NCBI RefSeq assembly: GCF_004379255.2
Contig: NC_056037.1
Location: 15,076,902 to 15,140,901 of the forward strand
From: Salvia splendens
Lineage: Eukaryota; Streptophyta; Magnoliopsida; Lamiales; Lamiaceae
DNA length: 64,000 bases
Direction of reading: 5' to 3'
Positions 36,001 through 48,049 of this stretch are shown here, one piece after another; the first letter of the stretch is position 1, and every line of letters starts with the position of its first letter. Under the pieces are notes generated by a model. It worked only from the letters and a program-made list of their open reading frames with translations. It was not told the origin of the DNA and did not search any database. Both the position numbers and the translations under genes were made by a program.

Positions 36001-37957
36001 TCCTGAGAAATTTGATCTTCTGAAGGGTCAGTTAATAGACTCTGGGATAACAACTGCCGAAATTTTGAAGGTAAAAATATCCTGGAAAATTGATGCTGGT
36101 TGTTCCGTTGTTCATCCTGTTGTTCTTGATACACCATAATTTGTTTGTGCCTAAGAGCTTTTATTTTTTGTCATCAGGGAGTTATCTCCTTGATATTTGA
36201 CAAGGCTGTGCTGGAGCCGACGTTTTGCTTCATGTACGCTTTACTCTGTTCAGACCTTAATGCGAAGCTTCCTCCATTCCCATCAGATGAGCCCGGTGGT
36301 AAAGAGATTACATTTAAGCGAATTCTCTTGAATATATGCCAGGAGGCATTTGAAGGTGCTGACAAATTGAGGGAAGAGGTCAGGCAGATGACTGCTCCTG
36401 AACAAGAATTAGAGAGGAGGGATAAGGATAGGTTAATCAAACTCCGAACGCTTGGAAATATTCGCTTAATTGGTGAACTTCTGAAACAGAAGATGGTTCC
36501 TGAGAGGATTGTTCATCACATAGTTCAGGTTCTCCTTTTATACCTCATCTTGTGCTTGGCCTTTGCTATTCTTTTATTCCTGAAGTTGACCTTTTTTCTC
36601 TTTATTATGTTTAACATAAAATTGTTTGAGCAGGAACTCCTGGGACAGGACAGTTCAAGTTGTCCGGAGGAGGAAAATGTTGAAGCCATCTACCAGTTCT
36701 TCAACACAATTGGGAAACAGCTTGATGAGAACCAAAAATCAAAGCGTATTAATGATACATATTTCAATCGCTTGAAGGAGTTGGGAACACACCCTCAGCT
36801 GGCTGCACGGCTTAGGTTTATGATACGTGATGTTCTAGATACACGTGCAAACAACTGGGTACCAAGACGCGAAGAGGTAGCTTTCATAGCTGTTGATTCT
36901 CTTGTGCTGATTTTCCTTTGGTTATATCTTACGTAGTTTATGTGTTTTGATTTACTAGGTAAAAGCCAAAACCATTACTGAGATTCACTCGGAAGCTGAA
37001 AAGAATCTGGGGTTACGTCCAGGTGCCACTGCTGGAATGCGAAACAGCAGAGCAATGGCAGCTGGGGGTCAAGGGGGTCTCTCTCCTACTGGCTTCCCAA
37101 TGAATCGGCCTGGTACAGGTGGTATGATGCCAGGGATGCCTGGAGCAAGGAAGATGCCTGGGATGCCAGTAATGGATAATGATAATTGGGAGGTTCCTAG
37201 ATCTCGAAATATGCCAAGGGGTGATGGATCAATGGCTCAGCCTCCACTGGCAGGGAAGACTCCATCGGTGAACCCACGATTCCTACCTCAAGGTACTGGT
37301 GGTTTCATGGGTAGCAAAACTAGTGCCCTCTTGCAGGGGTCGGGTGCGCCTGCTCAGGCTCCCATTGTGGACCCTGTATCTCAAGCACCTGCTCCAGTTA
37401 AACAGGCTCCAGTTGCTGACAAGCTGTCGCCTCCAACTGCAAAATTGAGTCTTGACGAGTTTAAGAGAAAGACCAAATCGTTGATGGAGGAATACTTTAG
37501 TATCAGACTTCTCGGTGAAGCATTGGAATGTGTTGTAGAACTGAATTCCCCTGCTTATCATTCTGAATTTGTCAAAGAAGCTATATCACTGGGATTGGAG
37601 AAAGCCCCACCTTGTGTTGAACCGGTTTCTAAACTTGTGAACTACTTGTTTGAGAAGAAGGTTGTTAATGCAGAGGACATCAGAACTGGGTGTCTTGGAT
37701 ATGCAGCGCAACTGGAAGATCTCGCAATTGATTTCCCAAAAGCTCCAGCTAATTTTGGTGAGATTATTGGGGAACTTGTCTTGGCAGGGGCACTGGAGTT
37801 CAAGGTCGTGAGGGAGATTGTAGGAAAGGTGGGTGACGAATACTTCCAAAAGGCTGTCTTGGTTGCTGTTATGAAGACTGTTAGCTCCGACCCAGCTGGG
37901 AAGGCGTTGCTGGATGCGCAGGCGTCTGATGTTGCTGCCTGTGAGAACCTGTTGTAG
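33061..37957 (+). CDS. EIF(ISO)4G: eukaryotic initiation factor iso-4G (eIF(iso)4G)
   Basis: Nine exons: 33061-33213, 34300-34374, 34873-34971, 35139-35348, 35714-35805, 35983-36070, 36178-36528, 36634-36876, 36959-37957; all introns GT..AG, phases consistent, 769 residues, near the roughly 780 of Arabidopsis eIFiso4G1. Start [15 protein letters not shown] matches the family amino end. The MIF4G HEAT domain spans exons 5-8 ([73 protein letters not shown]). A Gly/Met/Pro-rich linker follows ([19 protein letters not shown]), then the MA3 domain in exon 9 ([20 protein letters not shown] to the end). With eIF(iso)4E it forms the plant-specific cap-binding complex eIF(iso)4F and recruits eIF4A. 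Intact, no lesion seen. Confidence 0.96.
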
Positions 37958-38735
37958 AAGCGACACGACTTGTAACCTCACAGATGAAATATGCTCTCTG
38001 GTGCTTCCGGCTGCCAACAGGTGATGTTAGTTGGGTGTATATTTTTGGTTGAGGTCATAATAGTTGTATTAATAGAGAGGAAGAGTTTAGTTTATAAAGA
38101 GATTTTGGTTGTGCATTGTGGCTAATCAGAGGCCATAATTGCTCGAGAATGAAGGATTTTCAGTCTTTCTTGTTTTGTTATTAGTTTTACCAAAATGTTT
38201 ATTTGGTCATCTTAAATTTTGTGAGATGATAATTTTATTCCAAGATACTATTTTTCATGCTGGTGATCTGGTATTGTTCTTATCTTTTCTTATTATTAGG
38301 TGAAATAACTTGACGATTATTTGTATCAACAAGTCTCCTCAGATTGAGAAGTAGATGGAACATATAACAAAAAGAAACACTTAATTATCCTAAATATTCC
38401 ACTAATGTAACCATTTTGACTTTTGGAAAAGTATTCTTTTCCAGCATAAACGTGTAACCTTTAATGTTTTTCTGTATTGAGTAAAGATGGGTAGAGTGGT
38501 TTGTTATGTAGATTTAACCACAATTATGCATTTTTCGGAAATGCTAAACTCAATTGAGCAGAATCATTAGAACAGAATGATAAACAAATAAGCAAGAATG
38601 AAGATGGGAAGAAAGCCCTAGTTTCATCAACAAACAGCAGCAATACAGATGATCTAGAAGAGAAGAACAATTACAAAATCAAATTACAAAATCAAATCAC
38701 AAAACATCACATCGAAATGACAACAGCACAGCAGT
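37958..38735. other. convergent 3' regions of eIF(iso)4G and the RCI2-like gene
   Basis: The two genes converge here. Probably the 3' UTRs of both, with no other feature seen. Confidence 0.5.
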
Positions 38736-39041
38736 CTATTCGAGCTGCTGATAGTAATCGCGGCGGAATCGGTCTTGATCGATGAAGATAATAGCGTAGA
38801 GAGCGTAGATGATGCCAGGAATATATCCCAATATAGTCAAAAGCAAGCAGATGAAGAACTCAGTCTGCACAAAACAAATACAAACAGGAGGAGAGAGTAA
38901 AACCTAGAAAGTCAAAGTCAATCGGATTATATAAATTGAAAGAGGGCTTACGGTGCAGCAGCCATGGCGGAGGCAAACGCCGAGAGGTGGGATCAAGATG
39001 GCGAGCACGATTGCACAGAAGAGTTCGCATCTACCCGACAT
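38736..39041 (-). CDS. RCI2/LTI6-type small hydrophobic membrane protein with long tail
   Basis: Exons 39041-38952 and 38864-38736 with one GT..AG intron; 72 residues. MSGRCELFCAIVLAILIPPLGVCL and FFICLLLTILGYIPGIIYALYAI are two membrane segments that match the PMP3/RCI2 (UPF0057) family. These proteins sit in the plasma membrane and respond to cold and salt. The 14-residue polar tail DQDRFRRDYYQQLE beyond the second helix marks the longer subfamily, like Arabidopsis At4g30650/At4g30660, rather than the 54-residue RCI2A/B. It is too short to show up in a simple reading-frame search because of the intron. Confidence 0.93.
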
Positions 39042-39080
39042 GGTTTCAATTTCGCACTGTCCTCTCCACTCTAACTAAGA

Positions 39081-39090
39081 TATTTTTATA
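39081..39090 (-). promoter_or_regulatory. TATA box of the RCI2-like gene
   Basis: Complement reads TATAAAAATA, 40-49 bp before the ATG, implying a very short 5' leader. Confidence 0.5.
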
Positions 39091-39245
39091 CTCCCTAGAG
39101 AGAGAAAATAAATTGTTAATTCACTACCGACAGCTGTATAATAATTACCACGTATCCCAATTATTACAAATTCCTTTTTTTTTTGACTCAAGGGATAAGT
39201 TGCCTACAATATTTCTTAAATTATTTTTTTGTCAGTGTATCGTAT

Positions 39246-39875
39246 GAGAGCATCCGCATCGGTGTCTCGATGCGGGCTCGGTCTCGAGACACCGATGTGG
39301 ATGCTCCGTCTCGTCGCTTAGCCCGGGGGGAGGGGCGGTTGGCGGGCTGTCTTGCCACGCGCGACGGCCGCGTGGCGAGTAGCGGTAGGGGCGTGACGCC
39401 CACTCGCCGGCTCTGTGAGTGGGCGTCGATTTTAGGCTATTTTAATTATTTTTTTAAATCCACAAAATAAAATAAAAAAAAATTAACCATTTTTTCCGGC
39501 CGTTTTTTTCCGGTTTTTTTTTGCATTTTTTTAGGATTTTAATTATGTGTTTTTTTAGTTTTTAAAATTTAAGTGTGCAATTTTAATTTCTAGTATTTTA
39601 AATTATTTCTTTTTTAGATTTTAATTATGTGTTTTTAGGATTTTAAATTATAATTTTCTTTTATTTAATGAAGTGGGTTTTTCTTAATTAAATTTGTTGG
39701 AAATAAAAATAAAAAATGAAATTGAATAAATAGTTAAGGGATTAGATGGTTAAGAGATGGAGGGATGTAGGTGATGTCTCTTAGTTAAGAGATGGGGTAA
39801 AAAGTGCAGTGGGACCCATGAATAGTTAAGAGATGAGACGGTTAAGAGACGATATTGAGACATGGATATTAATGG
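39246..39875. mobile_element. Harbinger-like MITE with terminal hairpin
   Basis: The left 66 bases form a near-perfect hairpin: GAGCATCCGCATCGGTGTCT and its complement ending GTGGATGCTC at about 39309. The right end (about 39830-39875) holds AGTTAAGAGATGAGACGG and GAGACATGGATATTAATGG, loosely complementary to the left end. Low GC centre, no gene. Exact limits uncertain. Confidence 0.5.
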
Positions 39876-39939
39876 CCGGAGGCGCACTAAATTAATTATT
39901 TGTTTTAGTTTTTATTTGGTGACCAAACTATGTCTTGTG

Positions 39940-39966
39940 ATTATTAACGCCCGTGCGATGCACGGG
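39940..39966 (-). mobile_element. possible Helitron-type terminal hairpin
   Basis: Perfect hairpin CCCGTGC-GAT-GCACGGG (39950-39966) followed on the minus strand by GTTAATAA, similar to the ends at 15410 and 63002, but the CTAG end has decayed. Confidence 0.4.
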
Positions 39967-40408
39967 TCAATTTAATTTCTTCATATTTATTTCATTATGC
40001 GAAATAAAATTTGTGAAATGATAAACAAAAGAATATTCGATGTCCTCTTACTTTGGATTATACTTTTTTAATTACATTAACCCCACATGGCCACAAGAGT
40101 GCGTTTAAATGCTAACTTTTCTTAAAAATGTCAATACGATCACATTAAAATTTCAACACATATTTGTGTTGACATTTTAATAAACTGTCTTGACATTTAA
40201 ATATCAGACTTAAAATTAAAAAGCATTTTAATTCTGTGAAAATATGAATTAACCGTTGAGTTATAACTGCAGGAGCAAGTTTACATTGCAATAATTTAAG
40301 ATTGCACTGGCGAGACACTTCCTAGTTGAGCTTCATTTCATTGCAATATAGTGACCCTATACATTAAAAATCCAAACCTTGAAACCTAAATCATAAACCC
40401 TTAACTTT

Positions 40409-40592
40409 AAAATATACTCATCATGACCAACAAATGAGCCAAATATCAATAAAATTCTCCCTCCGCCCTAGTTCAATTTTACTTTGTTGATCACTTATTC
40501 AAAATATACTCATCATGACCAACAAATGAGCCAAATATCAATAAAATTCTCCCTCCGTTCCAGTTCAATTGTACTTTGTTGATCACTTATTC
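40409..40592. repeat. 92-bp direct tandem duplication
   Basis: 40409-40500 and 40501-40592 are nearly identical (start AAAATATACTCATCATGACC). Confidence 0.9.
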
Positions 40593-40789
40593 TATTTTGG
40601 GGGTTTTAGATCTGTATTTGATATCTTACATTGGGTCGGCCTACTTGATAATCCTTACTGATAGTGGAGGTTTTTTTACCTGAATCTTGTCTGTAAATTT
40701 GTTCATATGCTCATATCAAGAAAGTGCTTTACAATAAAGCTATGTGAACGGTAAACAAAAATTTTTTTGCTTGCATTCATCCAAGCATT

Positions 40790-41175
40790 AAAATGAAAAG
40801 GTTTTTAAATCAAATAACATAAATGGCTATTGAAATATCAAACGTTAAATATTAGAAGTGATAGTAAATTTATTTAAAAGATTTCTTCAGTTACATAACT
40901 TGTGTAATTATTTATTTTGGAAATTATGAAAGAGAACGGTTGGAATTGAGAAGGTCGGGATGCCGTTTAAATGTAAAAAAAATCTGTGTGAATTAATTGT
41001 ACATTTCATATGCTACTAAATTGGGGATTTTCAGCTTTTGGCTTGTCATTTTAATCAAATACTAATAATATTGTAACTGAAGATACTTTTAAATAAATTT
41101 ACTATCACTTCTAATATTTAACATTTGATATTTCAATAACATTTATGTTATTTGATTTAAAAACCTTTTCATTTT
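40790..41175. repeat. inverted repeat, arms of about 90 bp
   Basis: 40790-40880 and 41086-41175 are near-perfect complements (arm contains TAATATTTAAC and CAATAACATTTATGTT-like blocks). The spacer is about 205 bp. Probably a foldback MITE. Confidence 0.85.
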
Positions 41176-44100
41176 AAAATTTTAAATCCTAAATCCTAAA
41201 CTCTAAACATATATCATAACAATTGGAAAAACATTTGACTTTCCTCACTAAGACATAGCAGTATTTTATAGCAATTATATGCACGACCCATTGTATTTCC
41301 TTCAAAATTATATTATGAAATTATTATGCGTAAAAGTCAGAATATAAAAAAATCATTCATTAAATATAACCTATAAATAGTGACTAAAATATTTTTTATA
41401 TCTAATGCAAAAACTACAAACACAACAATATATAATCAAGAACACGTGTACTTCAATACTGAAACACGTTAATAAGAAATATGGGTCTCATTTATTTTTT
41501 GGGTACAAACTTCACATTATCGATTAATTAATTGAAATGGAAAATGATATCATTGTACAAAATATAAAACTAAGAAAATGTATAAGAATTAAAAAAAACA
41601 TAAAACTCAATCAATTTGACATTTAAATAATGCAAATACATACTCCGATATATTTTGACTATAATACTTTTGGATCTCTATTACAATTTTAAAAAATTAT
41701 ACTAATATTCAAATATCAATATAAAATAATAAATCACAAATTATAACGTTAAATGCATGAAATATCTATGACCATAAAAGTAATAATCATATATGAGTAT
41801 GAAAACAATTTGAGTAAGATTAATTACTAAAATATTACTATAGATTTTAGAGGAATACGTTGGTATTAGCTATACCAACATATTGAGAGACCATGATAGT
41901 AGTAGAAGCCCTTCACATCACCATCTCTCACACTACTCTCATTCTACTTCCTCCTTCACTACCGTTGCAAAGGAACTATAGTCAGCCGCCGAGTACTCGG
42001 TTCTAAAAAATCTATCTACTCATTATTCTAGTTGCAGGCATAGCTCCTCTTCTTGTGGATTCCATCTTTTCAACCCTTCAAAGATTTTATTTTGGCATGC
42101 TTATCGCAGTGGATATTCCTCTGTCGACAACCACATTGTATGGGATGCAACACCATCACATGATAACGCCCACCGACCACACTCGTTTCTCCTCCATGGC
42201 CATGAGTCCATGATACTTTTGGTTTATGGGTTGGTATTTATAAAAAAAATTGGTGGCGATTGGCATTATTCCCTTTTGGTATTCTTACGATCCCTTTGAC
42301 ATTGAAATGACTCTTATTGATAGTAAATGTTGAGGCTGCTGATACGCATGTCCTTTGAATTTCCTCATTAAATGTATGTCATTCATCTTTTAGAAAATAA
42401 TAGTAACTCTCTATTTTGGAAACTGCCGCATTGAATAAAAATAAAAATCGTAACTGCTAAATTTTATTTTACAACTTTCCACCAATTGTACTACAAATAA
42501 TTACTCTTTTCATTTTCAGTATTTATGATATTATTAAAACTATAAATTAAATTACTACATATTATAATACTTTTTGAATCAATTTTAATTAATTAGTTAA
42601 AATTAAATAAAATATTAAAAAATTATTTAATTATTGTGAATACAAAAATAAAAAGCATTTTCACATGACATACTCATTAATTTTATTAAGCAATCCATAT
42701 TATTAATCTCAATTCAATTTTATTACGTACCATGCAATCCTATAACTAGTTATGTTATTAATTATTTTTGGTAATATTGAAAATTCAAAATAATTTTCCA
42801 TAAGTGATTCTATTATTGATTATTATTAATAATGTTGAAAATTAAAAATATAACTCATCAATTACACTTTAATACCCAACAAAAAAAGGCAATCTCACTT
42901 TTCATCAATAATTCTTGATTACCGATTAGAAAAGTCAATCCCACTTTAATACATTATGCTGATTGAAAATAAACAATTCGCATAATATATATTTTATTAT
43001 ACATCCAATATTTGAATAAGGAATGATCTAAATCTTTCAATCGAGAAGTAAATTTACCCCATTGACATCAATATTATTGAAAGTGGTAATTAATAGTACT
43101 ATATTAGTATGTGGTTGTAGATTAGACTTTCTAAGATAAATCCGATTACTACCATTTAAGAATTTCATTAATTGAAAATCAATTAACAATAAAGTACTAT
43201 TAATAAACTCTTTTAATCAAGAAATTATAGATTAGAAAGAAAATGAAAATTTCAATAAATTCAATTAGGTTAAAATCGGTTTTCCACCTCCATCTTCTCT
43301 TTTGCTCTAATATGTTTCCATATTACCTTCTCCTCGCAATCATTTACATCCGCCTCCATCAACCTTCATATTCTCTGGTAATCATCTCATCACTTAATTT
43401 CATCATCTTGCATTAGAGTCATCTTCTGCATCAAGCCAGTTTACCTCCATCTGAGATAACGGAATTTCAAACAAAAATGAATCACATATCCTATATTGTA
43501 ATTTGTTTGTAGACCATAAGAGTTTATGGTATAAAATTGTGCTAGAAGGCCAATATTGAAAAATCACAATACACAAAGTTTATGACTATGAAATTCCCAA
43601 AAAAAATACTCACCAATTTCAAACCCAAATTTCGCATTCGCACTCCTTGTTAAATTTGAGTACACAGCCAACCTTCCTTTGTTTGATCTTTTTCATCGTT
43701 GGAATTGTGACTGAATTGTGAATGAGTATTTATAGAGATTTTTTGTTTGATATTGTAATTAAGAGTCTCTTCTTATTCCTATATTAATTAGGATTAATTT
43801 TAAAATAAAGAAAAGACTAATATGTAATTATGTAGGATAAAGTGAAGAGACCTCCAATTCAAATGATCCTTCTTATTCTTCAATTGTTTTCTATTTTTAT
43901 TTTATTTTATTATAATATTTATAATGAAGTTACTAAATTATCATCTTTCTCCATATATAAACATCTCCTTTGTGGCAGTTACTACTTACTACACGAAAAT
44001 GTAATACTATATCAAATAATGGCGCTCAAAATTTAATCCAATGGCACGTCAATTTGTAACTGAACATATTTATTAATGTAACAAACTATCAATGATCCAC

Positions 44101-45497
44101 ACTATTATTTACAAATTAACGTAATCTGATTGTCTATATATCAAATGTGGTGTAGTGCTCAATTCATTAACTGACATTAATTATTAGTTTAGTGTATGCT
44201 CAATTCATTAGGTAACTGTCATATTAAGAAAATACTCAAATTAGTCCAAAACTTATTAATATTTAAATTCACATCCAAAAGTTCATAAATATTCTAAACC
44301 AAGGGCAAAACTCAACTTTTATATATGTATAGATTTCGAATTTTATTGGTGTTTGTGTGATGATATAAAATACTATTGTGGGCCTGAAAATATTAAGAGA
44401 ACTGTCAATCTGGTGTTTGAATCGTTAAACCCAACGCTAAAAACTTTTCGAAATTTGTTTTTTAATTGCATGATTAATTAATTATTAGTATTAAAATTTC
44501 TGTTTTATGATTAATTAATTATTAGTATTAAAATTTATGTTTTATCACATAAACATACATGCAATATTTTGATTGTTTTTTTTTAACTTTAACATTCTCC
44601 AGTCTTCATTATAAACCATTGAACCACTATTACGTGTACAAATTGTCCCTTTCATAAAACATAATGATACATAAATCGGAACTAGTACTAATATTTATTT
44701 TATTATCTAGAAAGATTTCATTATTTCGTAATCTAATTTATACCAACCACTCCATAGTTATTAATCCAATTTCTGGTTGATTCGGAAATGTCATTTAGAC
44801 TCGAATGCGCGCCTCTTTCTATTTTTATAACTCTTTAGAGTATACACAAGCAAAATATCAAGCTAGAATTTCTTTCAAAATAGTATGTCCTTATTTAATT
44901 GCTAAGCGTTTATCTTTCATCCAATAGGTCGAAGGTTCGAATCAAGTAAATGGAAATTCAAGTAAATCAAAGAGCACTTCAAATAAACACCCGTTAGGAG
45001 TCTTGTGTAAAGGTTCATAACATCGTACCTATATCCGAATCCAACAGCTCTCAATCCCACACTAGTTTTTTCGTGTTTCTCTCTACATACATACATACAA
45101 TATCACTCATTAGTGCGACGCTCTACATATCTTCACAAAACTAGATTGAATCTACTTCACATCAGAAATAAACAAAGTTTATAGTAGAAATGGATCTGAA
45201 CTCTAGTGCTATCCATATATAAGCGCGTCCAGACTTATCGTCCTTTTTTACATAATCGAGCAATAGAAGCTATGGAGCTCAAGCAGAAACTAAAGCAAAC
45301 TATATGGTATAATCCTAAACTAGACAGAAACCAATTAGTTCTAGTTTGGCCATCTTGAGCAGTGCTTTTCAGTAAGTATTAAGTATTTATCCCAGAAAAT
45401 GAGTAAAGCTATGGCAAATGAAAGCCGACATTACAGGCTGAGCAAGTTCTCTACTTACCTTGATGATTGGATAGCCTCCAGCTTACGAAAAGGCACT
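41176..45497. other. long AT-rich intergenic region
   Basis: No gene or RNA gene recognised on either strand. A 40-base direct repeat (ATGATTAATTAATTATTAGT) occurs at about 44470-44550. The stretch 41920-42240 and 43260-43450 have a more balanced, CT-rich composition, but no frame with recognisable protein similarity. From about 45180 it may be 3' UTR of the minus-strand gene ending at 45498. Confidence 0.45.
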
Positions 45498-47210
45498 TCA
45501 AACTCTCAATGCTACTGGGTCCTGCCATGAGATCTTCCTCTTCCCCACACGAGACGGCCCTTCACCAGCATTTCTACACATGGACAGCTTCAACTCGTTT
45601 TGTACTTCGTCATTTGGATGTCTCATTAAACTTCTTCTGGTCTCTTCATACTTCACCGCATCATTATCAGTCTGGAAATCCTCATCACCTGTCCGTTGAG
45701 TGTAGATTAGAATGCAGGAAAGTTATCAGAAATTTAAATAATCACTTGTGAATTGAACTTCCTACCGAGATTTCATTCAAGTCAAAGATAAGTGCTCGGC
45801 TGGGCAATGGTGGTTCTCTTCTGCTATAACTACCATCTTGCTTCAAATCAAAAGCTGTGAATACATTGCTCGAAACTGCTGTATCATTTTCAGAAATTCT
45901 TCCTTTCGTGTTCAAGTCAAAAAATGGACTCGTGACTTTCCTGGAGTCTATTCCACCATCTAACATTTTCCTATGATGCTTCCTGAGTGGATATGTACCA
46001 CGTAAAGCAACTTCTTTACTAACATACTGTTTCTTCTTCGCTCTAACTTCTGCAATCGGGGGTAAAATACGAAGAGTGGATTCTTTTCTACCACGTTTCT
46101 CAGTCTGTTTAATTTGCTTATGCAGAATTGGAGACTGTTCTAGTTTTTCTTTCCGTAGAAAATTCTTAGCCTCCGTCTTAACTAACTAACTAAATCTTTT
46201 CCGCAGAAACCTGTATTATTACAACAAAAGATCATTAGGGTAACACAACAACTTTGCACTTTTAAAAAACAATTGTATCTATAGACACATTATATTGAGG
46301 AACTCGACTGTCCATCGCCAATGCACAGACGATCTTGATAATGATCCAAGACTGAAATTCATGATAACATTAGAAACTGACTGAGCATTTGCTAATAGAG
46401 ATTGAAATACAATCCAAAGCTAAATCACACAATCTTCATATTCATGATTAGATTATTGCATACCGAACTTCAGCTGCTAGAACCACCTTCTTCTGTTTCC
46501 CTGCCTCTAATCTGCTACTCATGATATCAACTTCCTGTAGAACACGGTATAACGGTACATTATTTACCGCATTACAACTAAGCAATGCTGGGACTAAATA
46601 ACTGATCAACAAACCGAAGCTTCAACGATTCTATACACGCCTTGTAATTGCACCATTTTTAGCTATGAATCATGAAGACACACACACATCTTGTAGTAAC
46701 TTCATTAAGCATTATAAGCTAGACAACCATAATAGTGGTACTGAACAGATAACAAAAGATTAAGTGACTTTAAATGCCTAAGTTTTTGAAGGGAAACCAA
46801 ATAGACATGACAAAAGAATTCATAAACAAGAATTCAAGGAAAAAGATAAAGAGAACTCCAATTAGGTTAATGATGATTAAACCAATATACATTAAAAAAC
46901 ACCAGCAATTTCTTGTGTATGAACTCCATAAACAACATAAATTAATTAATGTATTTAAGAAAACAGCAAATAATAAACAGAGCTACATCAATCCAAAACA
47001 AGAAAATAAATTCCAAAGGTTACACATTAAACACAAAATGATCAAACAAAACCTCAGATCTCCCAAATTCAAAACAACAGAATCAAAACCCACAAAAAAA
47101 AGGTAAAAAGGAAACACCTTTTGCAAGTGGTGATAGTCCTGCATAAGAGTCCGATACTTGAGCGTAGCCCTACCGTCTTCCAAAATCACTCCTTTTATCT
47201 TCTTTGACAT
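45498..47210 (-). CDS. conserved plant protein with FDLN motifs; in-frame stop in exon 3
   Basis: Exons 47210-47118, 46534-46464, 46210-45766, 45680-45498, with GT..AG introns and matching phases, for 263 residue positions. Exon 1 MSKKIKGVILEDGRATLKYRTLMQDYHHLQK and exon 2 (EVDIMSSRLEAGKQKKVVLAAEVRFLRKRF) form a coiled-coil-like start. Later come basic stretches, FFDLNTK and IFDLNEIS, and the end KRKISWQDPVALRV. I recognise a conserved plant protein of unknown function; FDLN resembles EAR-type repression motifs (DLN), so a nuclear role is possible (inference). One codon in exon 3 (46188-46186) is TAG within a TTAG repeat; everything downstream stays in frame. So either a recent nonsense mutation or a sequence error. 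The exon 4 acceptor was chosen for phase (TGAG before GATTTC). Confidence 0.72.
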
Positions 47211-47399
47211 TAGATAAAAAAAATCAAAGAAGGGTCGTTTTCAAAAGGTGTGATCTTGCGACGGCAGAGAGAGATGGGCGAGAGGGTTAAGTGTGAAAAA
47301 CAGGAAAATGAATATATGGTGATAGATGTGAACACGGAAGAGAGAAAAGAAGGGGCATTGTATGAAGAGAAAGAAAAGATAGAATAGGAAGATATAGAT

Positions 47400-47402
<3 letters not shown>

Positions 47403-47446
<44 letters not shown>

Positions 47447-47474
47447 GTGAAGAGAGAGAGAGGGGGGGGGGGGG
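47403..47474. repeat. (GA)n microsatellite and 13-G run
   Basis: About 20 GA units at 47403-47443, then a GA-rich stretch and a run of 13 G at 47462-47474. On the minus strand this is a (CT)n tract about 200 bp before the start codon of the FDLN gene, so probably in its promoter or leader. Confidence 0.95.
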
Positions 47475-47701
47475 ATGGTTCTTTTCTTTTCTATGTGGGA
47501 AAGAAAAAAACTGAGAGAAGCAAAGGGCGAAAAAGGCGACATAATTGGGGAAAATTAAAAAACATATTGTTGGAATTGGAAAGGCAGTGATGAAGATGAG
47601 GATTTCTGCAATTGTGGGGCACACAATTCTGGGTTTGGTGGTGTGTGATGTGGGTTATTGTTATTGATGGGAAAACGTAGGAAGCGAAGGATTCTCTTTC
47701 T

Positions 47702-48002
47702 TTGTAGAAAAAAGCCGATTCCGTCGCCTTTCCTCCACCCTCCGGCCCAATATCATGTGAGAGGGTTCAATCAGGGTACGCAGTAGCCCGTCTCCACACT
47801 CCGGCCCGACATCATGTGAGGGGGTTCAATCAGGGTACGCAGTGGCCCATCTCCCACTGGCTGCCAGAAGCCCATATCCCAAGGCCTCACATTTGTGCCT
47901 GAGAGATGGAAACAACTACACGACAGCAATGACATTCGAACCCAGGCTCATTGCAGCAAGATCTGTCTCTCCGTTTCCAACTGCGCTACGCCCCTGCAAG
48001 CA
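47702..48002 (-). mobile_element. tRNA-derived SINE with 15-bp target duplication
   Basis: On the minus strand the head reads GGGGCGTAGCGCAGTTGG, whose TAGCGCAGTTGG fits the RNA polymerase III A box. About 40 bases on, GGGTTCGAATG fits the B box. The body contains an imperfect duplication of about 70 bases (CTGCGTACCCTGATTGAACC twice). The 3' end is CGGCTTTTTTCTAC. Flanked by an exact 15-bp duplication AAGGATTCTCTTTCT (47687-47701, 48003-48017). Lies just upstream of the FDLN gene and next to the copia element. Confidence 0.82.
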
Positions 48003-48049
48003 AAGGATTCTCTTTCTCAATGTAGGCTACGTTTCCTCTGTCTAGAATA

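Noticed and set aside
46774..47106. Plus-strand lysine-rich open frame of 110 codons
   Set aside because: Lies opposite intron 1 of the minus-strand FDLN gene; AT-rich composition gives Lys and Asn codons, no similarity seen.
47930..47996. tRNA-like segment with A and B boxes considered as a tRNA gene
   Set aside because: No complete cloverleaf; it continues into a SINE body and is flanked by a 15-bp target duplication.
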